64,000 nucleotides of DNA from Anaerococcus sp. Marseille-Q7828 (GCF_949769285.1 NZ_OX458331.1:1116001-1180000); one strand, 5' to 3'. Shown: positions 35,071-44,575, numbered from the stretch's first letter. The notes: generated from the sequence alone by a model not told the origin. A program made the numbers and translations.

Positions 35071-36415
35071 ATTTAAAGATAATATAATTTACCACAAGCT
35101 TATAGATTTTGGCGATACCATAATAGTTGGAGCAAGCGGAGGGCCGGATAGTCAGTTTTTAATTTACTTATTAAATCAAATAAAAGAAGAATATAAGCTT
35201 AATATAGTCCTTGCTCATCTCAATCACCTACATAGAAAAGAAGCTATTAATGATGAAAATCTAGTCATAGAAACAGGCAAAAAGCTTAAACTTGATGTGA
35301 GAGTTAAGAGAGCTAGCATGGATGATTTTGCAAGAGAGAAGAAAATCTCAGCTGAAGATGCAGGCAGAAGACTTAGGTATGAATTTTTTAGGGAAATTGC
35401 TGGAGAATTTGATAATGGGATAATTGCTGTCGCCCACAATAAGGACGATCAAGCAGAAACCGTCCTTATGAGAATGATAAGAGGCACGGGACTAGATGGC
35501 TTAAGAGGTATGGATTTTAGATCTGAAGATATTATAAGACCTATTTTAACTTTTGAAAAAAAGGAAATTTTAGCATATCTTAATGAGAATAACATTCCCT
35601 ATGCCCTTGATCAAAGTAATTTTTCCAATGATTACACTAGAAATTATATAAGAAATGAAATAATACCAAGAATGGAAAAAATCAATCCAAGACTTAAGGA
35701 TAGTATATTCTCACTTTCTGATTTAGTAAAAAATGATTTGGCAATTATAGATGATAATATAAAAAATATTAGTAAGGATACCATAAAAAGTATATCAAAT
35801 GATCAAATTAGCTTTGATAAAAATTCATTTGAAAGCTTATCATCTCCTTATCAAGCAAGGATATTAAGATCTGCAATTGAGGATTTGAATGGGTCAACTA
35901 AGGATTTTAGCAAACAAAATATTGATGACTTTATAAATCTAACAAATCTTTCTAATGGCAAAAAAATCATCAAGGATGATTTGGAATTTTCAAAGTCTTA
36001 CAAGTCATATGATTTAAGAAAGATAAGAAGTGAATCATTATCCGATGAAAAAATATATTTATCTTTGGGAGAGGAAAAATCTTTCAATGGCTATATGATA
36101 TCAGCAGACCTTGTAGATAAGGCTAAAGATAAAGCTAAAACTATAGGATATTTTGACTATGATAAACTAAACTTTCCCCTAGAGATAAGAACTCGCAAGA
36201 ATGGGGATAAGTTCAATCCCCTCGGATTTGGACATAGTAAAAAATTAAAAGATTTTTTTATTGATGAAAAAATTGATAAAATAGATAGGGATAGGATTCC
36301 CCTTATCTTATCAGATGGGAAGATAATTTGGTTAGTTTCTTATAGATTAGCAGAAGATGCTAAGATAGATCAGAGGACAAAAAAAATAGTTAGAATAGAG
36401 GTTACTAATGATTAG
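35054..36415 (+). CDS. tilS: tRNA(Ile)-lysidine synthase TilS
   Basis: TilS modifies the CAU anticodon of a minor tRNA-Ile with lysine so that it reads AUA. The PP-loop motif SGGPDS is at residues 28-33, followed by the VAHNKDDQAETVLMR segment, TGLDGLRGM and the N-terminal-domain motif NIPYALDQSN.....YTRNYIR. The C-terminal domain (from about 350) has IRTRKNGDKFNPLGFGHSKKLKDFF. Length is 453 residues. Its start lies inside divIC and its end overlaps hpt by eight bases. Confidence 0.94.
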   Translation: MTILTRFKDNIIYHKLIDFGDTIIVGASGGPDSQFLIYLLNQIKEEYKLNIVLAHLNHLHRKEAINDENLVIETGKKLKLDVRVKRASMDDFAREKKISAEDAGRRLRYEFFREIAGEFDNGIIAVAHNKDDQAETVLMRMIRGTGLDGLRGMDFRSEDIIRPILTFEKKEILAYLNENNIPYALDQSNFSNDYTRNYIRNEIIPRMEKINPRLKDSIFSLSDLVKNDLAIIDDNIKNISKDTIKSISNDQISFDKNSFESLSSPYQARILRSAIEDLNGSTKDFSKQNIDDFINLTNLSNGKKIIKDDLEFSKSYKSYDLRKIRSESLSDEKIYLSLGEEKSFNGYMISADLVDKAKDKAKTIGYFDYDKLNFPLEIRTRKNGDKFNPLGFGHSKKLKDFFIDEKIDKIDRDRIPLILSDGKIIWLVSYRLAEDAKIDQRTKKIVRIEVTND

Positions 36416-36971
36416 CGATACAAATTCAATGATAGAAAAAGTTTTAATAGACGAAGATAGTATAAATATTCGCATTAAACAACTTGCAAAGACAATAAAC
36501 GAATATTATGCAGACAGCCAAGGGCCTTTGATAATGGTTGGTATCCTAAAGGGATCTGTTATGTTTATGTCTGAACTTGCAAAGTATGTTAAAGTAGACA
36601 CGGCTATGGAATTTATGGCGGTTTCATCCTATGAGGGAACAACTTCAACTGGCAATGTCAAAATACTAAAAGATTTGGATACAGATATCAAGGATAAGAG
36701 TGTACTTTTGGTTGAGGATATCATAGATACCGGCCACACTCTCCTAAACTTAAAAAATAACCTATCAAAAAGAGATCCTAAGGATATCAAGATTGTAACT
36801 CTTCTAGATAAACCAGAAAGACGAGTGGTAGATATCAAGGCTGACTGGTATGGATTTAAAATACCAAATGAATTTGTAGTTGGCTTTGGTTTGGACTATA
36901 ATCAATTAATGAGAAATATCCCATATATAGGTGTTTTAAAAAGATCTGTATATGAAAAAGAGCAAGATTAG
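36408..36971 (+). CDS. hpt: Hypoxanthine phosphoribosyltransferase
   Basis: This purine salvage enzyme converts hypoxanthine or guanine with PRPP to IMP or GMP. The PRPP-binding loop VLLVEDIIDTGHTL is near residue 100, the flexible-loop segment FMAVSSYEGTTSTG lies before it, and VVGFGLDYNQLMRNIPYIG closes the fold. Length is 187 residues; a second in-frame ATG at 36429 would shorten it by seven, and GAGG upstream favours the first. It follows tilS as in many Firmicutes, but ftsH, the usual next gene, is absent and a terminator follows. Confidence 0.94.
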   Translation: MISDTNSMIEKVLIDEDSINIRIKQLAKTINEYYADSQGPLIMVGILKGSVMFMSELAKYVKVDTAMEFMAVSSYEGTTSTGNVKILKDLDTDIKDKSVLLVEDIIDTGHTLLNLKNNLSKRDPKDIKIVTLLDKPERRVVDIKADWYGFKIPNEFVVGFGLDYNQLMRNIPYIGVLKRSVYEKEQD

Positions 36972-36989
36972 GGCTAATGGCCCTTTTTT
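36971..36989 (+). terminator. Terminator after hpt
   Basis: GGGC-TAATG-GCCC followed by TTTTTT, sharing its first base with the hpt stop codon. Confidence 0.75.
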
Positions 36990-37007
36990 ATTTAAGGAGG
37001 TTTTATT

Positions 37008-37502
37008 ATGAATGGAAATATGGATATGTTTATTTTGATTTTATATGTAGCAATTATTTTGTTTTTTGCATATAGGATTTTTAAAACCAAAAAGAACAAG
37101 TCACTATTAAGTGGTGAGGTAGGTGAATTTGGTAGAGAAATTTCAAAATTAGAAATCGGTCTTTTGGTAGTTTTGTTAGTTACAGGCATTATTAATTTTT
37201 ACCAAGGATTCAAATTAAACGACAAGACTAGTATGGCAACGGCGGGAGTTATGATTGTTCTAGCTCTAATATTTGGCCTATATTCTAAAAACAAGATGTA
37301 TATTGGGGAAAATGGCATACTAGCAAATTCTAATTTTTACAATTACAAAGAGCTTAAAAAATGGGGCTTTGATAAGGAAAGTTCTGACCTTGTTTTGCAA
37401 GTTAAAAAAGATAACCAAAGTTCAAATGAGATTGTAAAAGTAAAAAAAGAAGATATAGAAGCTATTAATAATCTAATTAGAAAATATAAACTAAATAAAT
37501 AG
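37008..37502 (+). CDS. Small membrane protein, possibly DUF5673-like
   Basis: A 164-residue protein not firmly recognised. It has an N-terminal transmembrane helix (about 6-24), a charged loop, two more helices (about 49-65 and 76-92) and a cytoplasmic C-terminal half. The latter contains MYIGENGILANSNFYNYKEL and ends in a helix with EDIEAINNLIRKYK. That C-terminal pattern (a G-I-L turn, a K-K-W-G-F-type segment, then a closing helix) resembles the DUF5673 group of uncharacterised membrane proteins, which is only a suggestion. A perfect AAGGAGG site precedes the ATG. It stands alone between a terminator and the coaX promoter. Confidence 0.65.
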   Translation: MNGNMDMFILILYVAIILFFAYRIFKTKKNKSLLSGEVGEFGREISKLEIGLLVVLLVTGIINFYQGFKLNDKTSMATAGVMIVLALIFGLYSKNKMYIGENGILANSNFYNYKELKKWGFDKESSDLVLQVKKDNQSSNEIVKVKKEDIEAINNLIRKYKLNK

Positions 37503-37503
37503 C

Positions 37504-37531
37504 TTGATTTTATCAGATTTTGTCGTATTAT
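37504..37531 (+). promoter_or_regulatory. Promoter of coaX-dusB-greA-lysS
   Basis: TTGATT (37504-37509) and TATTAT (37526-37531) with a 16-base spacer. A small inverted repeat, AGAGT..AAAT with ATTTACTCT (37535-37561), lies between the promoter and the ribosome site and may be a leader hairpin or operator. Confidence 0.5.
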
Positions 37532-37571
37532 ATTAGAGTTAAATTTTAGTGATTTACTCTAAGGAGAAAAG

Positions 37572-38357
37572 ATGTTACTTGTAGTAGATATAGGAAATAC
37601 AAATACAGTTCTCGGTGTTTTTGACAAAGATGAATTATTATTTAGGTATAGAGTGGCTACAAATTTAAAGCGAACTAGCGATGAATTGGTAGCTACCCTT
37701 TTTAATATGTTCGGCGTTCACAATGTAGATAAGGACAAGATTGAAGATACAATTATTTCTTCAGTTGTACCAGATATAATGTATAATTGGCAGTCTTGCA
37801 ACAGGAAACTTTTTGGCAGAGAGGCCTTGATAGTTGATTATAAGACTGATACTGGTATAACTATTGACTATGACTCTCCAAGAGAAGTTGGGGCTGATAG
37901 AATTGTAGATTCTGTTGCTGTTTATAGTAAGTATGGCGGCCCATCTATCATAGTAGATATGGGTACAGCTATAACCTTTGATGTTATTACCGAAGATGGG
38001 GCATACCTTGGTGGTTCGATAGCACCGGGCATAAAGATTGCCCAAGATGGTTTGTTTGGATCAACTGCCCAATTACCAAAAATTGAGCTTAGGGAACCAA
38101 AGAGTGCAATTGCCACAACCACATCAGAAAGTATGAATGCCGGTATAGTTTTTGGTTATATATCAATGATTGATGGTCTGGTTGAACAGATTATGAAAGA
38201 ACTTCGCAATGACTATCATGTAGAAGATGATATAAATGTTATTGCAACTGGTGGATATTCCGAGCTTATTTCTGTAGAATCAAAATATATTAATATCATC
38301 GAGCCTGATTTGATGCTGGATGGTCTAAGAATTATTTATGAGCGAAACAAGAAATAA
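37572..38357 (+). CDS. coaX: Type III pantothenate kinase
   Basis: CoaX performs the first step of coenzyme A synthesis, phosphorylating pantothenate, and needs a monovalent cation. All motifs are canonical: D6-I-G-N-T for ATP phosphates, TGITIDYDSPREVGADRIV with the catalytic aspartate in GADR, and VDMGTAITFDVI. Length is 261 residues. This intact copy contrasts with the altered CoaX-like gene at the left edge of the window. It overlaps dusB by 20 bases; coaE is at 50042. Confidence 0.95.
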   Translation: MLLVVDIGNTNTVLGVFDKDELLFRYRVATNLKRTSDELVATLFNMFGVHNVDKDKIEDTIISSVVPDIMYNWQSCNRKLFGREALIVDYKTDTGITIDYDSPREVGADRIVDSVAVYSKYGGPSIIVDMGTAITFDVITEDGAYLGGSIAPGIKIAQDGLFGSTAQLPKIELREPKSAIATTTSESMNAGIVFGYISMIDGLVEQIMKELRNDYHVEDDINVIATGGYSELISVESKYINIIEPDLMLDGLRIIYERNKK

Positions 38358-39315
38358 AGAAATAATGCTAGCTCCCCTTGCGGGAGTAACGGATGTTGCC
38401 TTTCGCATTATTTGCGAAAAATACGGAGCGGACAAAACTTTTACTGAAATGGTTAGTGTAAATGCCATGGCCTTTGACAATAAACAAACTGACGAGATAA
38501 TGTTTATTTCAGATAAGGAAAAACATGCCAATATACAAATTTTTGGTAGGGATCTAGAAAGAATTGAAAAGGCAGTAAAAGAAAAGATAAATCCACTGGA
38601 TAATGTAAAAGAAATAAGTTTTAATATGGGCTGTCCTGCACCAAAGATCTTTAAAAATGGTGAAGGTTCTGCTCTGATGAAAGACCTAGACCAAGTAGAC
38701 AAAATAACAAAAACTTTGAGAAAATCAACTGATAAGATAATAAATGTAAAGTTTAGAACTGGAGTAGATGATAGCCATAAAAATTACCTAGAAGTTGGTA
38801 AAATGTGTGAGACAAATGGCATAGATTATGTCATCCTCCACGCAAGAACAAGGGACCAACATTACCAAGGCAAGGCTAGCTGGGAAGATATAAGAATATT
38901 AAAAGATAATTTGTCTATACCAGTAATAGCAAATGGCGATGTCTTCACAGTAGAAGATTTTATCAATATAATGGATGAAACAAAAGCCGATGGAGTCATG
39001 CTTGCCAGAGGGGCCATGGGAAATCCATTCTTGTTTAAGTATATCAAAGATTATTTGAAAAATGGTTCTTACCAAAAGGTTCGTCCAGCTGAGATAGTTG
39101 ATCAAATACGCGAACAATACGAGCTCTCCTTGCTGTATAAGGATGAGAGATTAGTAGTAAATCAAATGAGAAAGCATGTAGGCTGGTACATTAAGGGCCT
39201 TCCAAACGCTACAAAAATTAGAGAAAAAGTAAATACACTAAAGACTAAAGAAGAAATATTTAGTTTGTTAGATGAATATAAGGATGTTTTAGAGGAAGAA
39301 AATGACAGAGAATAA
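38338..39315 (+). CDS. dusB: tRNA-dihydrouridine synthase
   Basis: A flavin-dependent enzyme that reduces uridines in tRNA D-loops. It begins [22 protein letters not shown], the FMN-binding start of the TIM barrel, and shows [20 protein letters not shown] with the catalytic cysteine. [24 protein letters not shown] and IANGDV follow in order, then [15 protein letters not shown] and a C-terminal helical domain. Length is 325. It matches the DusB subgroup that accompanies coaX or lysS in Firmicutes, though the exact target uridine cannot be read from sequence. Confidence 0.92.
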   Translation: MSETRNKEIMLAPLAGVTDVAFRIICEKYGADKTFTEMVSVNAMAFDNKQTDEIMFISDKEKHANIQIFGRDLERIEKAVKEKINPLDNVKEISFNMGCPAPKIFKNGEGSALMKDLDQVDKITKTLRKSTDKIINVKFRTGVDDSHKNYLEVGKMCETNGIDYVILHARTRDQHYQGKASWEDIRILKDNLSIPVIANGDVFTVEDFINIMDETKADGVMLARGAMGNPFLFKYIKDYLKNGSYQKVRPAEIVDQIREQYELSLLYKDERLVVNQMRKHVGWYIKGLPNATKIREKVNTLKTKEEIFSLLDEYKDVLEEENDRE

Positions 39316-39775
39316 AGAAGTAATTTTATCAAAAGAGTACCTAGAAAAGCTAGAAGATGAACTGGAATATCTTAAAACAAAAAGAAGACCAGAAATAGCA
39401 GAAAAAATCAAAATTGCAAGATCTTTTGGAGACTTATCAGAAAATGCTGATTACGATGAAGCCAAAAACGAACAAGGTGAAGTTGAAAGTCGTATAGCAA
39501 AAGTCGAAGATATGATTAGAAATGCAAAAACCATTGAAGTTGACCTAAACTCTGATGTAGTAGGAGTGGGAAATACTGTAACAGTTTTTGATGAAGAGTT
39601 TGATGAAACATTGGACTACAAAATCGTAGGTACTGCAGAAAGTGATCCAGTAAAAGGATTTATTTCAAACGAATCACCTGTTGGTGCAGCACTATTGGGT
39701 AAGAAAGTAGATGACAGAGTTGAAGTAGTAACACCAAATGGGAAAATGTACTTCACAGTAAAAGGCATCAATTAA
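39302..39775 (+). CDS. greA: Transcription elongation factor GreA
   Basis: GreA rescues backtracked RNA polymerase by stimulating transcript cleavage. The N-terminal coiled coil carries the acidic tip [16 protein letters not shown] (near residue 40) with the conserved D and E residues, and the C-terminal FKBP-like domain begins at [14 protein letters not shown] and ends [12 protein letters not shown]. Length is 157 residues, the normal size. It sits directly before lysS, a conserved Firmicute arrangement, and overlaps dusB by 14 bases. Confidence 0.96.
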   Translation: MTENKEVILSKEYLEKLEDELEYLKTKRRPEIAEKIKIARSFGDLSENADYDEAKNEQGEVESRIAKVEDMIRNAKTIEVDLNSDVVGVGNTVTVFDEEFDETLDYKIVGTAESDPVKGFISNESPVGAALLGKKVDDRVEVVTPNGKMYFTVKGIN

Positions 39776-39788
39776 AAAAGGAGCGAAA

Positions 39789-41681
39789 ATGACAGATCAA
39801 GATTTAAATGAAATGCTACGAATTAAGAGGGAAAAGCTAGAAGAATTAAAAGCAAATGGCAAGGACCCTCATGAAATTGTTAATTTCAAAGACCGTACAC
39901 CATCAAAGGAAATCAAGGACAATTTTGACGAATTTGAAGGCAAATCAGCAAGAATAGCTGGTCGTATTATGGCTAAACGTGGCCATGGTAATATGAGCTT
40001 TATGGATATCCAAGATGAAAGTGGGATCATACAAATCGTAAACCGTAAAAATGTAATCGGAGATGAGTTCAAAGAAGTTAAAAAATATGATATTGGTGAT
40101 ATAGTTGGGGTAGAAGGTGAAGTTTTCAAAACTAACCAAGGCGAGATATCAATAGAAACACACACACCACAACTACTAACCAAGTCTTTACAAATGCTTC
40201 CAGAAAAATGGCATGGCCTAAAAGACCCAGACCTTCGTTACAGACAAAGATATCTTGATCTTATAGTAAACCCAGAAGTAAAGGAAGTTTTTGTTCTAAG
40301 AAGCAAAATTATTTCTGAAATCAGAAAATTCTTGGATAATAGAGGATTTTTGGAAGTTGAAACACCTATATTAAACACTATAGCAGGTGGAGCTACAGCT
40401 CGTCCATTTATCACCCACCACAACACCCTAGATATAGATATGTATCTAAGAATTGCAAACGAACTATACCTAAAAAGACTAATCGTTGGTGGTTTTGACA
40501 AGGTATATGAAATGGGCAGAATGTTCAGAAACGAAGGAATGGACGCAACTCATAACCCAGAATACACAGCTATGGAATTGTACCAAGCCTATGGTGATTA
40601 TGACGACATGATGGAAATCACTGAACATTTGATTGAAACTGTTGCTACAAATGTACTTGGTAAAACAAGCATAGAATATGATGGCAATGAGATCGAATTA
40701 AAGGCACCATGGAGAAGACTTCCAATGATTGATGCCATCAAAGAAGAAACAGGCATTGACTTTAACGAAATCACAAGCTATGAAGATGCGGTTGCTATAG
40801 CTAAAGAGAAAAATGTTGAAGTTAAAGAAAGCCGTGGCGAAATCATCGCAGAATTCTTTGAAGAATTTGTAGAAGAAAAACTTATCCAACCGACATTTAT
40901 CATAGATTATCCAGTGGAAATATCACCACTTGCAAAAAGAAAGAATGACGACAAATCATTAACATATAGGTTCGAAGCCTTCATCAACGGAAAAGAAGTA
41001 GCAAATGCCTTCTCAGAACTTAACGATGCAGCTGACCAAAGAGAAAGATTTGAAGCTCAAGTTGCAAAACGTGAAAAAGGTGACGATGAAGCTCAAATGA
41101 TGGATTATGACTTTGTAAATGCTCTAGAAGTAGGACTTCCTCCAACAGGTGGTCTAGGTATAGGTATAGATAGGGTTATAATGCTTCTAACAGGTCAACA
41201 TTCAATCCGTGACGTATTGCTATTCCCAACAATGAAACCAACAGGTAAAAACGCTGTTGAAAACAAAGAAGCAAGTGTTCAAACTATTGATCACGAAGAA
41301 GAAGTTATAGATTTTACAGGTGTTAAAACAGAAGAATTCTATGATGACATAGATTTTGATAATTTTGCTGCTTGCGACTTTAGAGTAGTTAAAGTTAAAA
41401 ATTGTGAAGAAGTACCAAAATCTAAGAAACTATTAAAATTCACCCTAGATGATGGTAGTGGAGAAGATAGAATTATCCTATCTGGTATCAAACAATACTA
41501 CAAGCCAGAAGAATTAATAGGTAAAAATCTAGTAGCTATAGTGAATCTTCCACCAAGAGCTATGATGGGAGAAGAATCAAATGGTATGATTCTATCAGCA
41601 ATACATGAGCAAAATGGCGAAGAAGGTCTAAATGTTCTAATGGTAAGCAATAGAATACCAGCAGGAGCAAAAATAGAATAA
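39789..41681 (+). CDS. lysS: Lysyl-tRNA synthetase (class II) with C-terminal Trbp111-like tRNA-binding domain
   Basis: Charges tRNA-Lys. The anticodon-binding OB-fold (about 55-150) is followed by the class II core: motif 2 [20 protein letters not shown] and motif 3 [15 protein letters not shown]. The core ends near residue 500 in LLFPTMKP, as in normal LysRS of about 495 residues. An extra domain follows at about 522-630: [43 protein letters not shown] and [17 protein letters not shown]. This is the Trbp111/EMAPII-type tRNA-binding OB-fold usual in MetRS and PheRS beta but not in typical bacterial LysRS. No T-box leader is seen in the short gap after greA. Confidence 0.95.
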   Translation: MTDQDLNEMLRIKREKLEELKANGKDPHEIVNFKDRTPSKEIKDNFDEFEGKSARIAGRIMAKRGHGNMSFMDIQDESGIIQIVNRKNVIGDEFKEVKKYDIGDIVGVEGEVFKTNQGEISIETHTPQLLTKSLQMLPEKWHGLKDPDLRYRQRYLDLIVNPEVKEVFVLRSKIISEIRKFLDNRGFLEVETPILNTIAGGATARPFITHHNTLDIDMYLRIANELYLKRLIVGGFDKVYEMGRMFRNEGMDATHNPEYTAMELYQAYGDYDDMMEITEHLIETVATNVLGKTSIEYDGNEIELKAPWRRLPMIDAIKEETGIDFNEITSYEDAVAIAKEKNVEVKESRGEIIAEFFEEFVEEKLIQPTFIIDYPVEISPLAKRKNDDKSLTYRFEAFINGKEVANAFSELNDAADQRERFEAQVAKREKGDDEAQMMDYDFVNALEVGLPPTGGLGIGIDRVIMLLTGQHSIRDVLLFPTMKPTGKNAVENKEASVQTIDHEEEVIDFTGVKTEEFYDDIDFDNFAACDFRVVKVKNCEEVPKSKKLLKFTLDDGSGEDRIILSGIKQYYKPEELIGKNLVAIVNLPPRAMMGEESNGMILSAIHEQNGEEGLNVLMVSNRIPAGAKIE

Positions 41682-41689
41682 GCAGATTA

Positions 41690-41722
41690 ACTTCCTAATC
41701 CCAAAAGATTAGGAAGTTTTTT
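41690..41722 (+). terminator. Terminator of the coaX-lysS operon
   Basis: A perfect 11-pair stem ACTTCCTAATC/GATTAGGAAGT around CCAAAA, followed by TTTTT. Confidence 0.93.
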
Positions 41723-41828
41723 GATGGATTTTATTATCAATTTCCTTGTTAAATTATTATATATACATTTTTGCAAAAAAATCTATAAATCAAAGAAGCT
41801 GGGGTATAATTTCCTTAAAGGAGTTATT

Positions 41829-42344
41829 ATGGCAGATATTTCAAATTACAAGGACACAAGTGTAGCGAAAAAATTTATCAAAAATTATAATCTTGCAACA
41901 TTATTTTTATCAATAGGAATGTTATTAGTTATTATATCATTTATCCCCTTGCTTATTATTGAAAGTCAACAAGCAGAGAACAAATACATACCGACTATAA
42001 TTATAGCAGCTCTTGGCTTATTGATGATAGTAGTAAGTAATTATAAAATAAGCTCACTTAAGCAAGCAAATAAGACAAAATACACTGTTGCAGCTTATGA
42101 CTATGTGGATGATAGGTCTATAGAAGTTAAAAAGATTTTCAGACGTGATTTGATCATAGGAATTTTGATAATTATATTAAGCATAAGTTTTTATTTCTTA
42201 TTGAAAACCAATACTATTATCCAAGAAGATTATATAAAATACTTTAATTCTTTTCTCATATTGTTATTTGCTATAGGAGTTTTTCTCATAGCTAATAGCA
42301 AGGGAAAACGCGATGCTTTGAAGTATATAAAAGAAAACATCTAG
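41829..42344 (+). CDS. Membrane protein of unknown function (four helices)
   Basis: A 171-residue protein that I do not recognise. The frame is open from 41721, but the first stretch overlaps the lysS terminator; the ATG at 41829 has an AAAGGAG site and a TATAAT box about 25 bases upstream (41805-41810). A hydrophilic start (MADISNYKDTSVAKKFIKN) precedes four hydrophobic segments (about residues 24-48, 57-75, 107-125 and 136-155), arranged as two pairs separated by a basic loop containing RRD. The C-terminus is basic. No enzymatic motif is visible. The last bases form part of its own terminator. Confidence 0.65.
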   Translation: MADISNYKDTSVAKKFIKNYNLATLFLSIGMLLVIISFIPLLIIESQQAENKYIPTIIIAALGLLMIVVSNYKISSLKQANKTKYTVAAYDYVDDRSIEVKKIFRRDLIIGILIIILSISFYFLLKTNTIIQEDYIKYFNSFLILLFAIGVFLIANSKGKRDALKYIKENI

Positions 42345-42364
42345 TTTTATTCTAGGTGTTTTTT
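42337..42364 (+). terminator. Terminator overlapping the end of the membrane protein gene
   Basis: ACATCTAG pairs with CTAGGTGT (one wobble) around TTTTATT, followed by TTTTT. The left arm includes the stop codon. Confidence 0.75.
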
Positions 42365-42517
42365 AATTTCTTTTGAAAATATCTCTGGTATAACTTTATC
42401 TATGACATCGTCTAGACAATTATCATACCTGTTTCCAATAATTGCTTGAATCATTTTTTTGAATTTATTAAGCTTATTAATAACTTCAGATCCAAAGAAA
42501 GTTTCTCCGTCTTTTAG
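42347..42517 (-). pseudogene. Fragment of a decayed gene (C-terminal piece)
   Basis: On the minus strand a 56-codon open stretch starts right after an in-frame TAA and has no start codon at its head. It reads [16 protein letters not shown], continues with hydrophilic helical sequence including [11 protein letters not shown], and ends [14 protein letters not shown]-stop. The protein-like composition suggests the C-terminus of a lost gene in this AT-rich gap. I could not name its family. An ordinary chance open frame is possible but less likely given the coherent helix pattern. Confidence 0.35.
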
Positions 42518-42709
42518 TTATTTTAGAATACAAATTTAATTTATTTTATCAAATTATATACTTATAAAGAGTTCTAAGCTCATGAATTTACATATGATTA
42601 ATTCTTGTTTAGAAAAAGTTATATGATATTTTTTAATAAATGTTTTGATAAAAATCTATACTAGATAAGTAGAAATTATAATTTATATCATTATTTTGAA
42701 ATAATTAAA

Positions 42710-42855
42710 ACAGATTAAAGTATATTTATCAATTTATAAGAATTATTATAAACAAATGATAAAAATATTTCTTTTTACTTTATTGACAAATAACATTATT
42801 GATGCTAACCTATTCATTGGACGGTTTGTAAGCTTGATTTTAACAGATTAAAGTA
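42710..42855 (+). repeat. Direct repeat AACAGATTAAAGTA (two copies, 132 bases apart)
   Basis: The 14-base sequence is exact at 42710-42723 and 42842-42855, in the AT-rich 576-base gap before the DUF3100-like gene. The copies flank a TTGACA-type promoter. The second copy falls inside a larger inverted repeat: CGGTTTGT pairs, with one wobble, with ACAAATCG. The remaining part of the gap (42530-42700) shows nothing I can identify. Confidence 0.5.
42783..42811 (+). promoter_or_regulatory. Candidate promoter of the DUF3100-like gene
   Basis: A perfect TTGACA (42783-42788), a 17-base spacer and TAACCT preceded by TGC, i.e. an extended -10 type. It leaves a leader of about 100 bases containing the CGGTTTGT/ACAAATCG inverted repeat. 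Confidence 0.45.
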
Positions 42856-42920
42856 ACAAATCGGTTTTAAGAAAAGGTTTGTTCATTTGCCTTTTCGATT
42901 TATTACATAAGGAGGTAAAA

Positions 42921-44264
42921 ATGAAAAAGAAAAGTATTCTTACTGATATGAGACTACATATTATTATTTTACTTGTAGTTATTGCAGCAGAAGCTATTGG
43001 AATTATTCCATTTGATCTTGGAATTGTTAAATTTAAGCTTCTACCAATGATCTACGCACTTATTATTGGAATTATTGTAGCTCGTAGACTAAGTAAAAGT
43101 TCTATTTCAGAACGTGATATGGCAAGAGCTGGTGAATATGTCAGCATTTCTTGTTTGTTCTTGATTGCTTTTATGGCAACAGCTATTGGACCAAATATTT
43201 CTACTGTTATTAAGGCAGGACCTGCTTTAATCTTACAAGAATTTGGTAACCTTGGTACAATTTTTATTTCTATTCCAATTGCAGTTTTTGTATTTAAAAT
43301 GGATAGAACAGCTATTGGTTCTGGTTTTTCTATTTCTAGAGAAGAAGGACTTGGAATTGTTGCAAATTTATATGGATTAGATTCTCCAGAAGGTCGTGGA
43401 GTTATGGGTTCATACATAACAGGAACACTTCTTGGAACAATTGCATTTTCTATAATTTCATCAATTTTTGTAAATATTCCATGGTTTAGTCCTGAATCAT
43501 TATCTATGGCTGCAGGAACTGGATCTGCATCTATGATGAGTGGAGCTATAGCTCCAATTATCGAAGCTTTTCCAGAAAAAGAACAAGCATTAATGGGATA
43601 TGGTGCTACAAGTCAAGTTTTATCAGCAGTTGATACAGTTTATGTTGCATTTTTCTTAGGAATTCCTATAGCAGAATGGCTATATAAAATTTGTAAAGGA
43701 AAAGAAAAATATGAAGCAGAAAAAGCTGCTCTTGCTCCAACTCGTCATATTGAAAAAAAGGATGAAAAAGAAGTAAATTTAGGCTTTGGAAAAACTCTTT
43801 CAAAATATTTAGGAGTTTTATGTATAACAGCAGTAATTTCTATAGCTGGTCTTTATATTTCAAGTATTAGAATGGGATCAGATTCAACCATTGCAGATGT
43901 TTTAGTTGGAATGCTTTGGTTATTTGGTATTACTGTATTTGGTTTAATTTTGGATCTTTTACTTCAAAAAGTTCACATAAATTTACCAACAATTCTATAT
44001 ATAGCATTTTTAGCATCTTTCGCATCAATTCCTGGAATTTCACCAGTGGCAGCACCTTTCAATGAAGCTATGGCTCATCTAGATTTATTGCCACTTTGTA
44101 CACCAATTTTGGCATACGCTGGAATTTCATCAGCAAAAGAATTAGATTCATTCAAAAAACAAGGTCTAAAAATAGTAGTAATAACATTATGTGCCCTAGT
44201 AGGAACTTATATAGGCTCAGCTGTTATTGCAAATATTGTATTAAAATTGATGGGAACAGTTTAA
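42921..44264 (+). CDS. DUF3100-family membrane transporter-like protein
   Basis: A 447-residue polytopic membrane protein. After a basic start (MKKKSILTDMRLHI) there are ten or more hydrophobic helices, a central cytoplasmic loop (about 265-295, APTRHIEKKDEKEV) and conserved-looking segments such as LLPMIYALIIGIIVARRLS, AIGPNISTVIKAGPALILQE and MAAGTGSASMMSGAIAPIIE. The pattern fits the uncharacterised DUF3100 family, which looks like a two-part secondary transporter. The frame opens at 42879, but the ATG at 42921 has a perfect AAGGAGG. Substrate unknown. Its codons favour T-ending forms more than nearby genes, and it sits beside an IS remnant, so it may be acquired. Confidence 0.75.
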   Translation: MKKKSILTDMRLHIIILLVVIAAEAIGIIPFDLGIVKFKLLPMIYALIIGIIVARRLSKSSISERDMARAGEYVSISCLFLIAFMATAIGPNISTVIKAGPALILQEFGNLGTIFISIPIAVFVFKMDRTAIGSGFSISREEGLGIVANLYGLDSPEGRGVMGSYITGTLLGTIAFSIISSIFVNIPWFSPESLSMAAGTGSASMMSGAIAPIIEAFPEKEQALMGYGATSQVLSAVDTVYVAFFLGIPIAEWLYKICKGKEKYEAEKAALAPTRHIEKKDEKEVNLGFGKTLSKYLGVLCITAVISIAGLYISSIRMGSDSTIADVLVGMLWLFGITVFGLILDLLLQKVHINLPTILYIAFLASFASIPGISPVAAPFNEAMAHLDLLPLCTPILAYAGISSAKELDSFKKQGLKIVVITLCALVGTYIGSAVIANIVLKLMGTV

Positions 44265-44288
44265 TAATTTATAGAACCTTCCAAAATT

Positions 44289-44575
44289 TGAAGTTACCCA
44301 TAGAAATGGACACAATATTTAATTAATTAGTTATAGTGGATGCTAACCTATATCTTATAGGTGGCATCCATGTTTTAAATTTTCTGGACCATGAAGTTTT
44401 TCTAACTTAAAGCATTTTCTGATTGCATCATGAAATATTTTATCCTTAACTCCTTCAGGTGTATCCGCCCATTTTCATTCTCTGTACTACTGTATACATT
44501 CTTTTTTTAATTCATAACTATATTTCATAAAAATACCCTCCTTACTGAGTTTTCTAGTAAAGAGGGTACATATCA
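44289..44575 (-). mobile_element. Internally deleted remnant of the IS3-family element
   Basis: Read leftward, this 287-base piece keeps both ends of the element at 23377-24844: TGATATGTACCCTC, the orfA start (MKYSYEL-like) and about 60 decayed codons, then abruptly the orfB 3' end (TGGATGCCACCTA...) and the right end. The junction lies at the short repeat ATGGA, which in the intact copy occurs at 23582 and 24761. Deleting 1179 bases between those points predicts 289 bases, almost exactly what is seen. Stops interrupt orfA. It has no transposase of its own but still has terminal repeats, so a full copy might mobilise it. Confidence 0.88.

Noticed and set aside
42799-42813. GATGCTAACCTAT, a 13-base match to the IS end, and AATCGGTTTTAAG at 42859 matching the pnp terminator arm
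   Set aside because: Matches of 13 bases are expected by chance many times among all pairs in a 64-kb AT-rich window, and neither is in a consistent order or orientation with an insertion.
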